From contig JAJZUW010000003.1 of the NCBI GenBank assembly GCA_021845925.1, forward strand, positions 1 through 64,000: a stretch of 64,000 nt of DNA, in the 5' to 3' direction. Under the pieces are notes generated by a model. The model did not search any database, was not told where the DNA came from, and saw only the letters and a list, made by a program, of their open reading frames with translations. This document shows positions 21,273-30,504 of the stretch, piece by piece. The translations under genes and the position numbers were made by a program. The stretch comes from Pseudomonadota bacterium (GTDB lineage: Bacteria; Pseudomonadota; Gammaproteobacteria; Burkholderiales; Sulfuriferulaceae). Position 1 is the stretch's first letter. Every line of letters starts with the position of its first letter.

Positions 21273-22624
21273 CAATCAGTTCCTTTCAATTCCTGGATAA
21301 CCCGCTCCATCCGCATAAAGCGGGAACCCTTGACCAGCACGGTGACATCGCCATCAAGCCCGCTGCGCAAATCCGTCAGCAGATCTTCCAGCTGCTGGTA
21401 ACTGCGCCCGTTTTTTCCGAATGCGGCAGCGGCCAACCGACTGTCTTCACCCAGCGTAAACAGCCGGTCAATACCTTGCTTGCTGGCATACTCGCCCAGC
21501 TGCCGGTGGGCTTCCAGCGAGGCATCGCCCAGCTCGCCCATGTCACCCAGCACCAGCCAGCGCTGACCACTACGGCCTGCCAGTACGTCAATCGCCGCCC
21601 GCACCGATTCGGGATTGGCGTTGTATGTGTCATCTATCAGGGTTGCGCCGTTGGCAAGACGCAAACTGATCTGACGACCTGCCGGCGCCGTGAACGATTC
21701 CAGTCCGCCAACGATGTCGCCCAGCCCGATACCGAGACCATGGGCAGCACAGGCGGCTGCCAGTGCGTTCATGACATTGTGCCGACCGGCAACCGGCAAC
21801 CGGCAACCGGCCGAACCGTCCGGCAATTCCAGTTGCAACTGGCTGGACTCTGCCTGCAATTCGAAGGTCGCCCGGCACTGCGCCTGTTTTTCCAGGCCAA
21901 AGGTCATGATCCGTCTGCTGGCCGCCATTTCGCGCCATAATCCGGCGTAGGCGTCATCGGCATTGATGACGACCACTGCCCCTCCCGGGCTGCCGGTGAT
22001 GATTTCCCCTTTGGCGCGTGCGACGGCTTCTACCGACCCGAGCATGCCCACATGGGCATGACCGGCATTGTTGACCAGCACCAGATCGGCACCGGCCAGG
22101 CGACTCAGATAATCCAGTTCTCCGGCATGGTTCATGCCCATTTCGATCACCGCATAGCGGTGTTCTGCATTCAGTTGCAGCAGCGTGAGCGGCACGCCAA
22201 TGTCATTGTTCAGGTTGCCTTTCGTTGCCAGCACTGCCGTCGTTCCAGCGGCATGGCGCATAATCGACGCCAGCATTTCCTTGACGGTTGTCTTGCCGCT
22301 ACTGCCTGTGATGGCTGCCATTTTGAGCGACTGCCGCTTTCGCCAGGCTGCCGCCAGCCGCCCAAGGGCAAGCCGCGTGTCTTCCACCACAATGGATGGT
22401 TGCAAACCCACATACCCGTCCCGGTCTATCATGACTGCAGCAGCGCCTGCGAGCAGTGCATTCGCGGCAAACGCATGGCCGTCGAACCGTTCGCCGCGCA
22501 ATGCGACAAACAGGTCTCCGGGCAGAAGCTGCCGGCTGTCCGTACTCACCCGGACGATATCGGCCTGCCCTCTGGCCATGCCACCGGCCATCTGCGCGGC
22601 ATCCTGCAGATTGAACAGGATCAT
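21272..22624 (-). CDS. murF: UDP-MurNAc-tripeptide--D-Ala-D-Ala ligase
   Basis: MurF completes the pentapeptide by adding D-Ala-D-Ala, the product of the Ddl encoded 7 kb downstream. The 450-residue protein has the Mur ligase ATP loop [11 protein letters not shown] at about 107-117 and the central-domain NAGHAHVG segment. Around residues 271-279 the gene contains a 7-bp tandem tract (21786-21810) that encodes the conserved substrate-side region before [11 protein letters not shown]. The start overlaps the murE stop by four bases. Confidence 0.97.
   Translation of the reverse strand: MILFNLQDAAQMAGGMARGQADIVRVSTDSRQLLPGDLFVALRGERFDGHAFAANALLAGAAAVMIDRDGYVGLQPSIVVEDTRLALGRLAAAWRKRQSLKMAAITGSSGKTTVKEMLASIMRHAAGTTAVLATKGNLNNDIGVPLTLLQLNAEHRYAVIEMGMNHAGELDYLSRLAGADLVLVNNAGHAHVGMLGSVEAVARAKGEIITGSPGGAVVVINADDAYAGLWREMAASRRIMTFGLEKQAQCRATFELQAESSQLQLELPDGSAGCRLPVAGRHNVMNALAAACAAHGLGIGLGDIVGGLESFTAPAGRQISLRLANGATLIDDTYNANPESVRAAIDVLAGRSGQRWLVLGDMGELGDASLEAHRQLGEYASKQGIDRLFTLGEDSRLAAAAFGKNGRSYQQLEDLLTDLRSGLDGDVTVLVKGSRFMRMERVIQELKGTD
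21786..21810. repeat. 7-bp tandem tract in murF
   Basis: CCGGCAA occurs three times in a row (21786-21806) followed by CCGG (21807-21810). The unit is not a multiple of three, so gain or loss of one copy would shift the murF frame. The encoded residues precede the conserved GRHNVMNAL, so the current copy number gives an intact protein. Confidence 0.8.
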
Positions 22625-24096
22625 GTCCGTCCCTCCAGTGCGGCTGTGGCCACTTGCAGGTCATCAAACGGATAACGCTGCCCGGCAACTTCCTGCCAGT
22701 TTTCATGCCCCTTTCCGGCGATCAGGACAATATCACCCGGCTCGGCAGCTGCGATGGCACGCGCGATGGCACGGGCACGGTCAGTCTCGACCCATTCTGC
22801 GGCCATGGACATGCCGGCACGAATCTCCGCCACAATCTGCAGTGGATCTTCATGGCGTGGATTGTCAGAAGTCACCACAACCTGATCTGCCAGACGGGCT
22901 GCAATTTCACCCATCAGCGGGCGTTTTCCCGCATCGCGATTGCCCCCGCAGCCGAACACGCAAAACAGGCGACCGGCAAGCCCTGACTGGCGCAAGGTGG
23001 TCAGCACTTTTTCCAGCGCATCCGGCGTGTGGGCATAATCCACCAGCACCAGCGGCTGCTTGCCGCCTCCAGCCATCTGCATGCGGCCGGGCGGCGGCAC
23101 CACCGCAGACAAGGCCAGCAATGCTGCATCCAGTTCAACCCCGTTCATCAGCAGAACCGACAGGCACGCCAGCAGATTTTCCGCATTGAAACGACCAACG
23201 ACCGACGCCTGCAACTGACCCTTGCCCCATGGCGTTTCCACCCGCATCGACAGACCACCGGTTCCGGTTTGCAGGGATGTGCCGCGCACATCGCCATGCA
23301 CCAGTCCGTAAGTGACTACTTCGCGCGCTGACACCACCTCTTCGGCCAGCAGACGCCGACCGAACGCATCATCCGCATTCAGAACCGCCGCGCGCAGGTC
23401 AGGCCAGGCAAACAGTCGCGCCTTGGCTGCTGCATAGTGTTCCATGTCACCGTGATAATCCAGATGATCGCGGGTCAGGTTGGTCAGCACCGCCGTATCA
23501 AACCGCACAGCATTGACACGTCCCTGATCCAGTCCTTCCGATGAGGCTTCCATGGCCACGAATGACGCGCCTTGCGCCACAAACTCAGCCAGCTGACGCT
23601 GCAGTTCAGCCGCATCGGCAGTGGTGTTTCCGGTATAGGTCAGCGCCGGCGGGATGCCATTGCCGAGTGTGCCCATCACTGCAGTTTTCTGGCCAAGTCC
23701 GGTCATTGCCTGGGCAATCCAGTGGGTGCAACTGGTCTTGCCATTGGTCCCGGTCACCCCGATGATCCGCAACATGCGCGAGGGTTGGCCATACAGGAGG
23801 TCGGCCAGCGCGCTGATGTGCTGTTTCAGGGCAGGCACACCGACGCCAGGCATGCCCTCAGGCAGGCCTTCCGGCCGCCCTTCGTCTTCATCCCACAGCA
23901 CCGCCGGCGCACCCGCCGCAATGGCCTGCGGCACGAAGTCGCGTCCATGCAACCGCATGCCGGCATAAGCGGCAAACGCCTGACCGGAAGCAACCCGGCG
24001 GCTGTCCGCCGTGATCCCCGAAAGCACAGCGCCCTGGCGTTGCAATGCCGCCAGGGCCTGTTGTGCCACCTGTGTCTGAGCAACGGCCGGCATCAT
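22621..24096 (-). CDS. murE: UDP-MurNAc-L-Ala-D-Glu--meso-DAP ligase
   Basis: MurE adds the third residue of the stem peptide. The 491-residue protein has the ATP loop GTNGKTSCTHW starting at about 116, and the DNPR motif (SDNPRHEDP) that marks enzymes using meso-diaminopimelate rather than lysine. Both ends overlap neighbours by four bases, as in most of this cluster. Confidence 0.97.
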   Translation of the reverse strand: MMPAVAQTQVAQQALAALQRQGAVLSGITADSRRVASGQAFAAYAGMRLHGRDFVPQAIAAGAPAVLWDEDEGRPEGLPEGMPGVGVPALKQHISALADLLYGQPSRMLRIIGVTGTNGKTSCTHWIAQAMTGLGQKTAVMGTLGNGIPPALTYTGNTTADAAELQRQLAEFVAQGASFVAMEASSEGLDQGRVNAVRFDTAVLTNLTRDHLDYHGDMEHYAAAKARLFAWPDLRAAVLNADDAFGRRLLAEEVVSAREVVTYGLVHGDVRGTSLQTGTGGLSMRVETPWGKGQLQASVVGRFNAENLLACLSVLLMNGVELDAALLALSAVVPPPGRMQMAGGGKQPLVLVDYAHTPDALEKVLTTLRQSGLAGRLFCVFGCGGNRDAGKRPLMGEIAARLADQVVVTSDNPRHEDPLQIVAEIRAGMSMAAEWVETDRARAIARAIAAAEPGDIVLIAGKGHENWQEVAGQRYPFDDLQVATAALEGRT

Positions 24097-25820
24097 GTGC
24101 TCCCCATTGCAGCTGACGGTTGCATCGTGCTTTCCTGCCTGTCCGGCGGTACACCGAGCAAATGCAGACTGTGTTCCATCACGTTGTGAAACACGGGGCC
24201 GGCCACCTGGCCACCATAATATTTTCCAGCCGATGGCTCATCGATCATCACGGCAACAATCAGCCGTGGCTGGCTTGCCGGCGCCATGCCAATGAACGAG
24301 GCAATGTATCGCGAATTGCTGTAACCGCCATGATCCGGCTTATGCGCTGTCCCGGTCTTGCCCGCCACGCGATAATCCGGCAATGCGGCCTGGGGCGCCG
24401 TACCATCAGCGCTGACAACGCTTTCGAGCATGGCGCGCATTTCATCCGCGCTGCGGGCAGAGAACACGCGTTGCCCCGCCGGAGTCAGGCTGACCGGAGT
24501 CAGGCTGACCGGCATCAGCACACCATGGTTGGCAAATACTGTGTAGGCACGGGCAATCTGCAACAGGGAAACGGCAACACCATTGCCATAGGAAAGAGTC
24601 GCCTGTTCGATCGGACGCCAGTGTTGCCAGGGCCGCAAATCACCGGGTGCCGATCCCGGATACCCATCCAGCGGCTGACTGCCAAATCCGCAATCGTGCA
24701 ATTTTTGCCACATGTATTCCGGCGGCAATGACAGCGCGATTTTGGATGCTCCGATATTGCTCGATTTTTCGATCACCTGGGAAACGGTCAATACGCCAGA
24801 TGCTTCGGCATCATGGATGGTTGCCCGTCCGATATGCCAGATTCCACCTTCGGTGTCGATGGTAGTGGCCGGTGAATACCGGCCGGTATCCAGAGCGGCT
24901 GTCACGGTAAACGGTTTCATGACCGAACCCGGCTCGTACTGATCCGCGATCACCCGGTTGCGCATCATCCAGGGCTTCACACCCTTGAGATTGTTCGGAT
25001 TGAACGATGGCGCATTGGCCAGCGCCAGCACTTCGCCGGTGCGGGCATCGAGTACCACAATGGCACCATCGCGCGCCTTGTTGAGTGCAATGGCCTGTTC
25101 GAGCTCCTGGTTCGCCAGATACTGCAGGCGCATGTCGATGGACAGCTTCATGTCCTGACCCGGACGCGGCGTCATGATGCCCTGCAAATCCTCAATGACA
25201 TTGCCACGCCGGTCCTGCAGTACGCGCTGGCTGCCCGGCTTGCCGGCCAGCATGGATTGCCAGGCCAGCTCCAGGCCTTCCTGACCATTGTCGTTGACGC
25301 CGGTGATGCCAATCAGTGCCGCGGTGGACTCGCCTGCCGGATAGTAACGCCGGTATTCCCGCTGCAGGGAAAGCCCCTGAATATCGAGCCGGGTGACTGC
25401 TTCCGCCTGATCTGGCGGCAAGCGTCGCTTGATATAGACAAATTCGTGCCCCTGATCGGTCAGATGATCCCTGACATCGGCCACGCTCATCTGCAGAATG
25501 CCGGCCAGCTGGCGGATCTGGGTGTTGCTGGCCTCGACCATGGTCGGATTGCACCACAACGAGTCCACTGGCGTGCTGACGGCAAGCGGGAGCCCGTTCC
25601 GGTCGCAGATCATGCCGCGATGCGCCGGCATGGTCACCACCCGGCTGGACATGGCATCTGCCTTGCGTTGCAGGAAAGCATGCCGCAAGCCCTGCAGGTA
25701 AACTGCGCGGCCGGCCATCAGCCCGAGCCAGAGCATCAACAGCGCGAGCACCAGCGTGCTTCGCCACTGCTTGAGATGCAGGGTAAGCAGATGACCGGCT
25801 GATCGCCCCATGGTAATCAT
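24093..25820 (-). CDS. ftsI: Septal transpeptidase FtsI (PBP3)
   Basis: FtsI cross-links septal peptidoglycan. The 575-residue class B penicillin-binding protein has one N-terminal membrane helix (about 22-43), the RGMICDRNG start of the pedestal domain, and the transpeptidase motifs SVMK (299-302, catalytic Ser299), SSN (353-355) and KTG (488-490). Residues 438-442 and 443-447 are the same VSLTP, from a 15-bp duplication between the SSN and KTG motifs. The ATG at 25820 overlaps the ftsL stop by four bases with GGAGA upstream; an ATG at 25811 is in frame. Confidence 0.97.
   Translation of the reverse strand: MITMGRSAGHLLTLHLKQWRSTLVLALLMLWLGLMAGRAVYLQGLRHAFLQRKADAMSSRVVTMPAHRGMICDRNGLPLAVSTPVDSLWCNPTMVEASNTQIRQLAGILQMSVADVRDHLTDQGHEFVYIKRRLPPDQAEAVTRLDIQGLSLQREYRRYYPAGESTAALIGITGVNDNGQEGLELAWQSMLAGKPGSQRVLQDRRGNVIEDLQGIMTPRPGQDMKLSIDMRLQYLANQELEQAIALNKARDGAIVVLDARTGEVLALANAPSFNPNNLKGVKPWMMRNRVIADQYEPGSVMKPFTVTAALDTGRYSPATTIDTEGGIWHIGRATIHDAEASGVLTVSQVIEKSSNIGASKIALSLPPEYMWQKLHDCGFGSQPLDGYPGSAPGDLRPWQHWRPIEQATLSYGNGVAVSLLQIARAYTVFANHGVLMPVSLTPVSLTPAGQRVFSARSADEMRAMLESVVSADGTAPQAALPDYRVAGKTGTAHKPDHGGYSNSRYIASFIGMAPASQPRLIVAVMIDEPSAGKYYGGQVAGPVFHNVMEHSLHLLGVPPDRQESTMQPSAAMGST
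24481..24510. repeat. Perfect 15-bp tandem duplication in ftsI
   Basis: GGAGTCAGGCTGACC (24481-24495) is repeated exactly at 24496-24510. It is in frame and doubles VSLTP in the transpeptidase domain. The exact identity of the two copies, including third codon positions, suggests a recent event. Confidence 0.9.
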
Positions 25821-26095
25821 GGGCGATTCTCCGCGTTTTTGTCGAACAACACATGAACCTGGGCAGGTTCCGGCATTTGCATGCCCAATTGTTCAACGGC
25901 TATCTTGCCCACCCTTGAGTGCATGCCCCAGGTACTTTCTTCGAGTTGCAGTCGTCCCCATTCTTCTTCCAGCCGGCGCTGCTGCTGGTCTGCCTGCTGC
26001 AGGGCGATGAAAGCCTTGCGCGCCTGCTGCTGGCCCTTGACCACCAGTAACGCACAACCCACCACCATGACCAGCAACACCAGCTGCATCCGCAT
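25817..26095 (-). CDS. ftsL: Cell division protein FtsL
   Basis: FtsL is a small bitopic divisome protein that forms a coiled coil with FtsB and activates FtsWI. The 92-residue product has a short N-terminus, one membrane helix (about 3-19) and a Gln/Glu-rich helical stretch (about 22-52) suited to coiled-coil pairing. FtsL diverges strongly in sequence, so the call rests on size, topology and its place between rsmH and ftsI. The start shares one base with the rsmH stop. Confidence 0.9.
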   Translation of the reverse strand: MRMQLVLLVMVVGCALLVVKGQQQARKAFIALQQADQQQRRLEEEWGRLQLEESTWGMHSRVGKIAVEQLGMQMPEPAQVHVLFDKNAENRP

Positions 26096-27021
26096 CAGAC
26101 TGCCTCCAGCACGCGCATGATCGCACTTCGAGCTCGCGGGTTTTCCGCGACTTCCCGCTCTCCCGGACGTACCGCCCGGCCAACCAGCCGCATCGCAGCC
26201 GGCGGAATCTCACTGGCCCTGACCGGCAATCTGGCCGGCAAGCGCGGCGGACTGGAACATTCCCGCATGAACCGCTTGACGATCCGGTCTTCCAGTGAAT
26301 GAAAGCTGATCACCACCAGACGGCCACCAGGATTCAGGCGACTTACAACCTGTGGCAGGACAGTCCGCAGCTCTTCAATTTCGCGATTGAGGTAAATCCG
26401 TATAGCCTGAAAAGTCCGGGTGGCCGGGTTCTGCCCGACCTCGCGCCCGGGCACGACGGATGCGACGAGGCGCGCCAGCTGCAGAGTGGTTGTAAGTGGC
26501 GTTCGCGCTCGATGCGCGACAACCGCTCTTGCAATCGCCTTAGCATGCCGCTCTTCTCCATAATCGCGGATCACCTCCATCAATTCTTTCTCTTCTGCAC
26601 CAGCCAGCCATTGCGCTGCGGTCATGCCGCAGGACTGGTTCATGCGCATATCCAGCGGCGCATCGAACCGGAAACTGAACCCCCTGGCCGCCTCATCCAG
26701 CTGGGGGGACGACACCCCCAGATCCATCAATACGCCGTCCAGCCTGCCGATGCCCAACCGATCCATGACCGCGCCGAACCCGGCAAATTCGCCATGAACC
26801 AGCTCAAACCGCTTGTCCTGCCAATGCTGCCCCGCTTCAACGGCGGCCAGATCGCGATCCATGGCAATCAGCCTGCCTTCCGGCCCCAGCCGCTCCAGAA
26901 TCAGCCGGCTGTGGCCGCCACGGCCGAACGTCAGATCGGCATATACCCCGTTCTGGCGCACCTGCAGCGCATCCACTGCTTCCTGCAACAGAACCGTGAC
27001 ATGTTCAACGGCAGGGCTCAC
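26095..27021 (-). CDS. rsmH: 16S rRNA m4C1402 methyltransferase RsmH
   Basis: RsmH (MraW) N4-methylates C1402 of 16S rRNA with SAM. I choose the GTG at 27021: it overlaps the mraZ stop as GTGA and gives about 308 residues with the usual start ([14 protein letters not shown]). A longer frame would run back into mraZ. The protein shows [23 protein letters not shown] and the C-terminal [15 protein letters not shown] of the family. No strong ribosome site precedes the GTG, so translation is probably coupled to mraZ. Confidence 0.96.
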   Translation of the reverse strand: MSPAVEHVTVLLQEAVDALQVRQNGVYADLTFGRGGHSRLILERLGPEGRLIAMDRDLAAVEAGQHWQDKRFELVHGEFAGFGAVMDRLGIGRLDGVLMDLGVSSPQLDEAARGFSFRFDAPLDMRMNQSCGMTAAQWLAGAEEKELMEVIRDYGEERHAKAIARAVVAHRARTPLTTTLQLARLVASVVPGREVGQNPATRTFQAIRIYLNREIEELRTVLPQVVSRLNPGGRLVVISFHSLEDRIVKRFMRECSSPPRLPARLPVRASEIPPAAMRLVGRAVRPGEREVAENPRARSAIMRVLEAV

Positions 27022-27464
27022 AGGGTAAAACCGGCCAGCTCGTCCGGCATTCCGCTTTCCATCAGACCGGCAGCTGCATCCATCTGCTGCTGCCAGCGTT
27101 CCTCGTTCCACAACTCGAACTTGGCGCCCTGGCCTACCATCACCACACTTTTGTCGAGATCGGCAAACTTGCGCAAATTGGCAGTCAGCAAAATGCGACC
27201 GTTACCATCCAGTTCCAGATCAGCGGCATTACCGACCAGCAGACGCTGCAATCCACGGGTATGCGGATCAAAACTGGACAGCGCATTCAGTTTTTTCTCG
27301 ATCGGCTCCCATTGCGCCAGTGGAAACAGCAACAAGCATCTGCTCGGATCAGCCGTGACCACCACGCGGTTGTCCTCCGGCGTGACGAGCGCGTCGCGAT
27401 AGCGGGCCGGCAGCATCAACCGCCCCTTGCTATCCAGACTTAATGTTGTCGCCCCACGAAACAT
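27018..27464 (-). CDS. mraZ: Transcriptional regulator MraZ
   Basis: MraZ represses the dcw promoter by binding direct repeats just upstream of its own gene. The 148-residue protein is made of two AbrB-like SpoVT modules, each with the DxxGR core ([11 protein letters not shown] near residue 10 and LDGNGRILL in the second half). The ATG at 27464 gives the canonical [15 protein letters not shown] start. Suitable boxes are present upstream at 27489-27523. Confidence 0.96.
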   Translation of the reverse strand: MFRGATTLSLDSKGRLMLPARYRDALVTPEDNRVVVTADPSRCLLLFPLAQWEPIEKKLNALSSFDPHTRGLQRLLVGNAADLELDGNGRILLTANLRKFADLDKSVVMVGQGAKFELWNEERWQQQMDAAAGLMESGMPDELAGFTL

Positions 27465-27487
27465 AGATTGGCCCACACCGGGAATTA

Positions 27488-27523
27488 CCCCACAATTTAC
27501 CACAAATTACCACTGAATCCCAC
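27488..27523 (-). promoter_or_regulatory. Four MraZ boxes at 10-bp spacing
   Basis: Read on the minus strand, GTGG(G/T) occurs four times with first bases at 27523, 27513, 27503 and 27493, an exact 10-bp period. MraZ is known to bind TGGG-type direct repeats spaced by about one helical turn. The first box overlaps the -10 by two bases and the others lie over the start-site region, as expected for repression of the whole cluster. Confidence 0.85.
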
Positions 27524-27550
27524 TATAGTGAACAAAATAAGCCGAGTCAA
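27522..27550 (-). promoter_or_regulatory. Main dcw cluster promoter (Pmra)
   Basis: On the minus strand the -35 is TTGACT (27545-27550) and the -10 is TATAGT (27522-27527), separated by 17 bp. This is a strong sigma-70 promoter about 58 bp upstream of the mraZ start, allowing expression of all genes down to ftsZ. Confidence 0.85.
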
Positions 27551-27848
27551 GGCAAGTACCCGCAAATTTCAAACGCTGACAAAGGGTTACAAAACCGGCT
27601 ATCGCGAAAATGGACCACGGGAGCAGACCGGAATCAACCGGCGAAAGACAAGGTGCAGGACATGAGAAATCAGCAAAAGGCAGGACACAGCACGGCCGGT
27701 CCGCCAGACAGGTCATCCGAACAGGAACGACCTCGGGTCAACAGGTTATTGAAAAACGTCATGAGCGCAGACAAGACAAGACGAAAAAACCTGAAAAACA
27801 GGATGTTACGGGTAATAAATGAGGATTTGAACCATTTTTCAACGCCAC
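27551..27848. other. mraZ-selD gap
   Basis: This gap separates the start of mraZ from the 3' end of selD, both on the minus strand. Short plus-strand frames (for example 27653-27883) are rich in Lys, Arg and Gln, lack a convincing ribosome site and match nothing known to me, so I do not call them. The only structure I see is a weak terminator-like hairpin at 27784-27802. Confidence 0.4.
27784..27802 (-). terminator. Possible selD terminator
   Basis: On the minus strand CCTG, a five-T loop, CAGG and then TTTTTT follow each other, about 80 bases after the selD stop. The stem is only four base pairs, so it is weak, but the position and T-run fit an intrinsic terminator. Confidence 0.35.
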
Positions 27849-27882
27849 ATGGTCAAGCGCAATTGGTTTCAACAGCCTTTTA
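27849..27882. repeat. Dispersed 34-bp repeat, copy B
   Basis: Begins ATGGTCAAGCGCAAT and matches 8551-8584 at about 28 of 34 positions. It ends on the selD stop codon (27880-27882), so the selD 3' end lies within it. Confidence 0.5.
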
Positions 27883-28920
27883 GAGCACCATCACCCGCGG
27901 AGCGCCTTCAATCAGGCGACCTACCACGGCCGCCTCGGCAAAACCTTGCCCGGCAAACAATGCCATGACCTCGGCCACTGCGGATGGGTGGCATGACACC
28001 AGCAGGCCACCACTGGTTTGCGGATCGCACAACAGGTTCTGCTGCCAGGACTGGATACCCGGCGGCAACAGGACTTCCTGACCATAGCTGGCCCAGTTGC
28101 GTTCTGCCGCGCCAGGTGCGTAACCTTGCCGGGCAAGTTCGCCTGCCACCGGCAGGACTGGCAGGGAAGCAAACACGATTTCCGCCGCCACGCCCGAGCC
28201 CCGGCAGATTTCCAGCAAATGCCCAAGCAGGCCGAAACCGGTCACATCGGTCACGGCATGCACGCCAGCAATGCCGGCCAGATGCATGCCGGGCGTATTG
28301 AGCCGGGTCGTGGAAGCCAGCATCTGCTGATAGCCTTCTGCAGAGAGCTCGCCTTTTTTGAGCGCTGAACTCATGATGCCGATGCCCAGCCCCTTGCCGA
28401 GAATCAGCACATCGCCGGCCTGTCCGTCGCAATTGCGCTTGACCTGCTCCGGATGGACAAGACCCGTCACCGCCAGCCCATAAATCGGCTCCGGTGCATC
28501 GATCGAATGACCACCGGCAATGGCAATGCCAGCCTGCCGGCAAACCGATTCTCCACCGGCCAGAATCTCGCGCATGACAGGCACCGGCAGGCGACCGATC
28601 GGCATGCCGACAATCGCCAGCGCAAACAATGGCTTGCCGCCCATGGCATAAATGTCCGACAGGGCGTTGGTCGCCGCAATCCGGCCGAACTCGAATGGAT
28701 CGTCCACGATCGGCATGAAAAAGTCGGTTGTCGATACGATCGCCTGCTCCGCATTCAGGCGATACACAGCCGCATCATCGCTGGTTTCCACACCGACCAG
28801 CAGATCGGTGCCAGCCATTCCTGCCGGCAGTTCGGCCAGCATTTCGTGCAGGACGGAAGGTGCCAGTTTGCACCCACAACCCCCACCATGGGAAAATTGT
28901 GTTAACCTGATTTCTTCCAT
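27880..28920 (-). CDS. selD: Selenide, water dikinase (selenophosphate synthetase)
   Basis: SelD makes selenophosphate, the selenium donor for 2-selenouridine in tRNA and for selenocysteine. The 346-residue protein starts at the ATG at 28920 with the glycine-rich active loop HGGGCGCKL; the catalytic-type Cys is residue 15 and the Lys is residue 18. This form uses Cys, not selenocysteine, at that site. ATP-site segments such as ETSDDAAVY and DVTGFGLLGH are present. It is divergent from mnmH with 32 bp between start codons, which pairs donor and user. Confidence 0.96.
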   Translation of the reverse strand: MEEIRLTQFSHGGGCGCKLAPSVLHEMLAELPAGMAGTDLLVGVETSDDAAVYRLNAEQAIVSTTDFFMPIVDDPFEFGRIAATNALSDIYAMGGKPLFALAIVGMPIGRLPVPVMREILAGGESVCRQAGIAIAGGHSIDAPEPIYGLAVTGLVHPEQVKRNCDGQAGDVLILGKGLGIGIMSSALKKGELSAEGYQQMLASTTRLNTPGMHLAGIAGVHAVTDVTGFGLLGHLLEICRGSGVAAEIVFASLPVLPVAGELARQGYAPGAAERNWASYGQEVLLPPGIQSWQQNLLCDPQTSGGLLVSCHPSAVAEVMALFAGQGFAEAAVVGRLIEGAPRVMVL

Positions 28921-28952
28921 GCTTCCAGACACCTCGTGACAACAGACTGCTC

Positions 28953-30005
28953 GTGACAAACCGCGTAACCGTAACACAACTGGCCTCTTTTGACGAGATC
29001 ATCGATGCGCGCTCACCTGCCGAATTTGCCATTGATCACATTCCGGGAGCCATCAATCTCCCGGTTCTCGACAACGACCAGCGAGCGCTGGTCGGCACCC
29101 TGCACAACCAGCCATCCAGCTTTGCCGCCCGCCGCATCGGCGCCGCGCTGATTGCACGCAATATCGCCGATCATCTGCTGGAACGTCTGTCCGACCGGCC
29201 GACCGGCTGGCGACCGCTGATCTACTGCTGGCGCGGTGGCAAGCGCAGCGGAGCCATGAACCTGATCCTGCGCCAGATTGGCTGGAAGTCCGAACAACTG
29301 GAAGGTGGGTACAAACGCTGGCGAAAATCCGTGGTCAGCGACCTGGAAACCCTACCGGAACAGTTTCGTTTCCGGGTGATCTGCGGTCTCACCGGTTCCG
29401 GCAAAAGCCGCCTGCTCACCGCCCTGCACCAGCAAGGGGAACAGGTGCTGGACCTGGAAACGCTGGCGGCCCATCGCGGTTCGCTGCTGGGCAACCTGCC
29501 CGATCAACGACAGCCCTCGCAAAAAATGTTTGAAGGCCGGGTGTGGTGGCATCTGCAACACCTGGACCCGGATCGCCCCGTGTATATCGAAGCCGAAAGC
29601 AAGCGCATCGGCCATCTTCGCGTTCCTGAATCGCTGATGCGGGCCATGTGGCAACCCGGCCGCGCGATCCGGCTGGAAACCGCAGACCCGATTCGCATTG
29701 AATGGCTGAAACAGGATTACCGCCATTTTCTGGCCGACCCCACCACCCTGCTGGAACGGCTGGCCCAACTCACCGAATTGCATGGCCGCCAGCAGATCGA
29801 TGCCTGGCGGACGCTGGTGGAACAGAACAACTGGGACGAACTGGTGAGCCAGCTGCTGCACCTGCATTATGATCGCAGCTATGAAAAATCCATGCTTCAG
29901 CACTATCCGGACTATGCCGACAGCCCGCGCATCAGCCTGGATGGCGTCAGCGTGGACAACCTGAAGGCGGCCGCACAGGCGGCCGTGCTGGCGCGTCAGA
30001 ACTGA
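28953..30005 (+). CDS. mnmH: tRNA 2-selenouridine synthase
   Basis: MnmH (SelU) replaces the sulfur of 2-thiouridine at the wobble position of Lys, Glu and Gln tRNAs with selenium, via a geranylated intermediate. The 350-residue protein has an N-terminal rhodanese domain with the active Cys92 in YCWRGGKRSG, then a P-loop domain with GLTGSGKS at 145-152. The start is a GTG at 28953 with no clear ribosome site. The selenium supplier selD is divergent next to it; no selA or selB is in the window. Confidence 0.95.
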   Translation: MTNRVTVTQLASFDEIIDARSPAEFAIDHIPGAINLPVLDNDQRALVGTLHNQPSSFAARRIGAALIARNIADHLLERLSDRPTGWRPLIYCWRGGKRSGAMNLILRQIGWKSEQLEGGYKRWRKSVVSDLETLPEQFRFRVICGLTGSGKSRLLTALHQQGEQVLDLETLAAHRGSLLGNLPDQRQPSQKMFEGRVWWHLQHLDPDRPVYIEAESKRIGHLRVPESLMRAMWQPGRAIRLETADPIRIEWLKQDYRHFLADPTTLLERLAQLTELHGRQQIDAWRTLVEQNNWDELVSQLLHLHYDRSYEKSMLQHYPDYADSPRISLDGVSVDNLKAAAQAAVLARQN

Positions 30006-30006
30006 C

Positions 30007-30045
30007 CGGCAGCACCGGCCCGTTCAGACCCGCCCGGTGCTGCCG
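30007..30045. terminator. 12-bp inverted repeat between mnmH and dut
   Basis: CGGCAGCACCGG (30007-30018) and CCGGTGCTGCCG (30034-30045) are perfect inverted repeats with a 15-base loop. The structure begins one base after the mnmH stop, and the dut stop codon (30024-30026) lies in the loop. It could act in both directions for this convergent pair, though no T-run is present. Confidence 0.5.
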
Positions 30046-30476
30046 AACCCGCCCTCGGCCCGTTCGGATGTTTCAAAATTGTCCACCACATTGAACTGAA
30101 CCTGCACCACCGGCACAAAAACCAGTTGCGCAATGCGTTCCAGCGGGTTGATATCGAATGCAACGCTGCCACGATTCCACATCGAGATGAAAATCTGCCC
30201 CTGGTAATCGGAATCGATCAGGCCAACCAGATTGCCAAGCACGATACCATGCTTGTGGCCAAGCCCCGATCTCGGCAGCACCACGGCAGCCAGATTCGAC
30301 TGGGCAATGTGGACTGCCAGTCCGCTGGGCACCAGCAGGGTCTGCCCCGGCAGCAGCTGCATCGGCTGGTCGATGCAGGCGCGCAGGTCAACGCCGGCAG
30401 CGCCGCCCGTGGCGTAGGCTGGCGGATGCTCATGCAGGCGCGGATCGAGAATTCGCAGATCGATGGTATGACGCAT
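30024..30476 (-). CDS. dut: dUTP diphosphatase
   Basis: Dut hydrolyses dUTP to dUMP, keeping uracil out of DNA and feeding thymidylate synthesis. The 150-residue trimeric-type protein has the five family motifs, including [39 protein letters not shown] and the C-terminal GGFGSTG that closes over the substrate. The ATG at 30476 follows AAGGAGA. It lies downstream of coaBC in the same order as in E. coli. Confidence 0.97.
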   Translation of the reverse strand: MRHTIDLRILDPRLHEHPPAYATGGAAGVDLRACIDQPMQLLPGQTLLVPSGLAVHIAQSNLAAVVLPRSGLGHKHGIVLGNLVGLIDSDYQGQIFISMWNRGSVAFDINPLERIAQLVFVPVVQVQFNVVDNFETSERAEGGFGSTGRV

Positions 30477-30504
30477 TTGAATCTCTCCTTGTCGGATCAC
30501 ACAC

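Noticed and set aside
27610-27883. Small plus-strand genes in the mraZ-selD gap
   Set aside because: The frames are Lys/Arg/Gln-rich, overlap each other, lack ribosome sites and match nothing I know.
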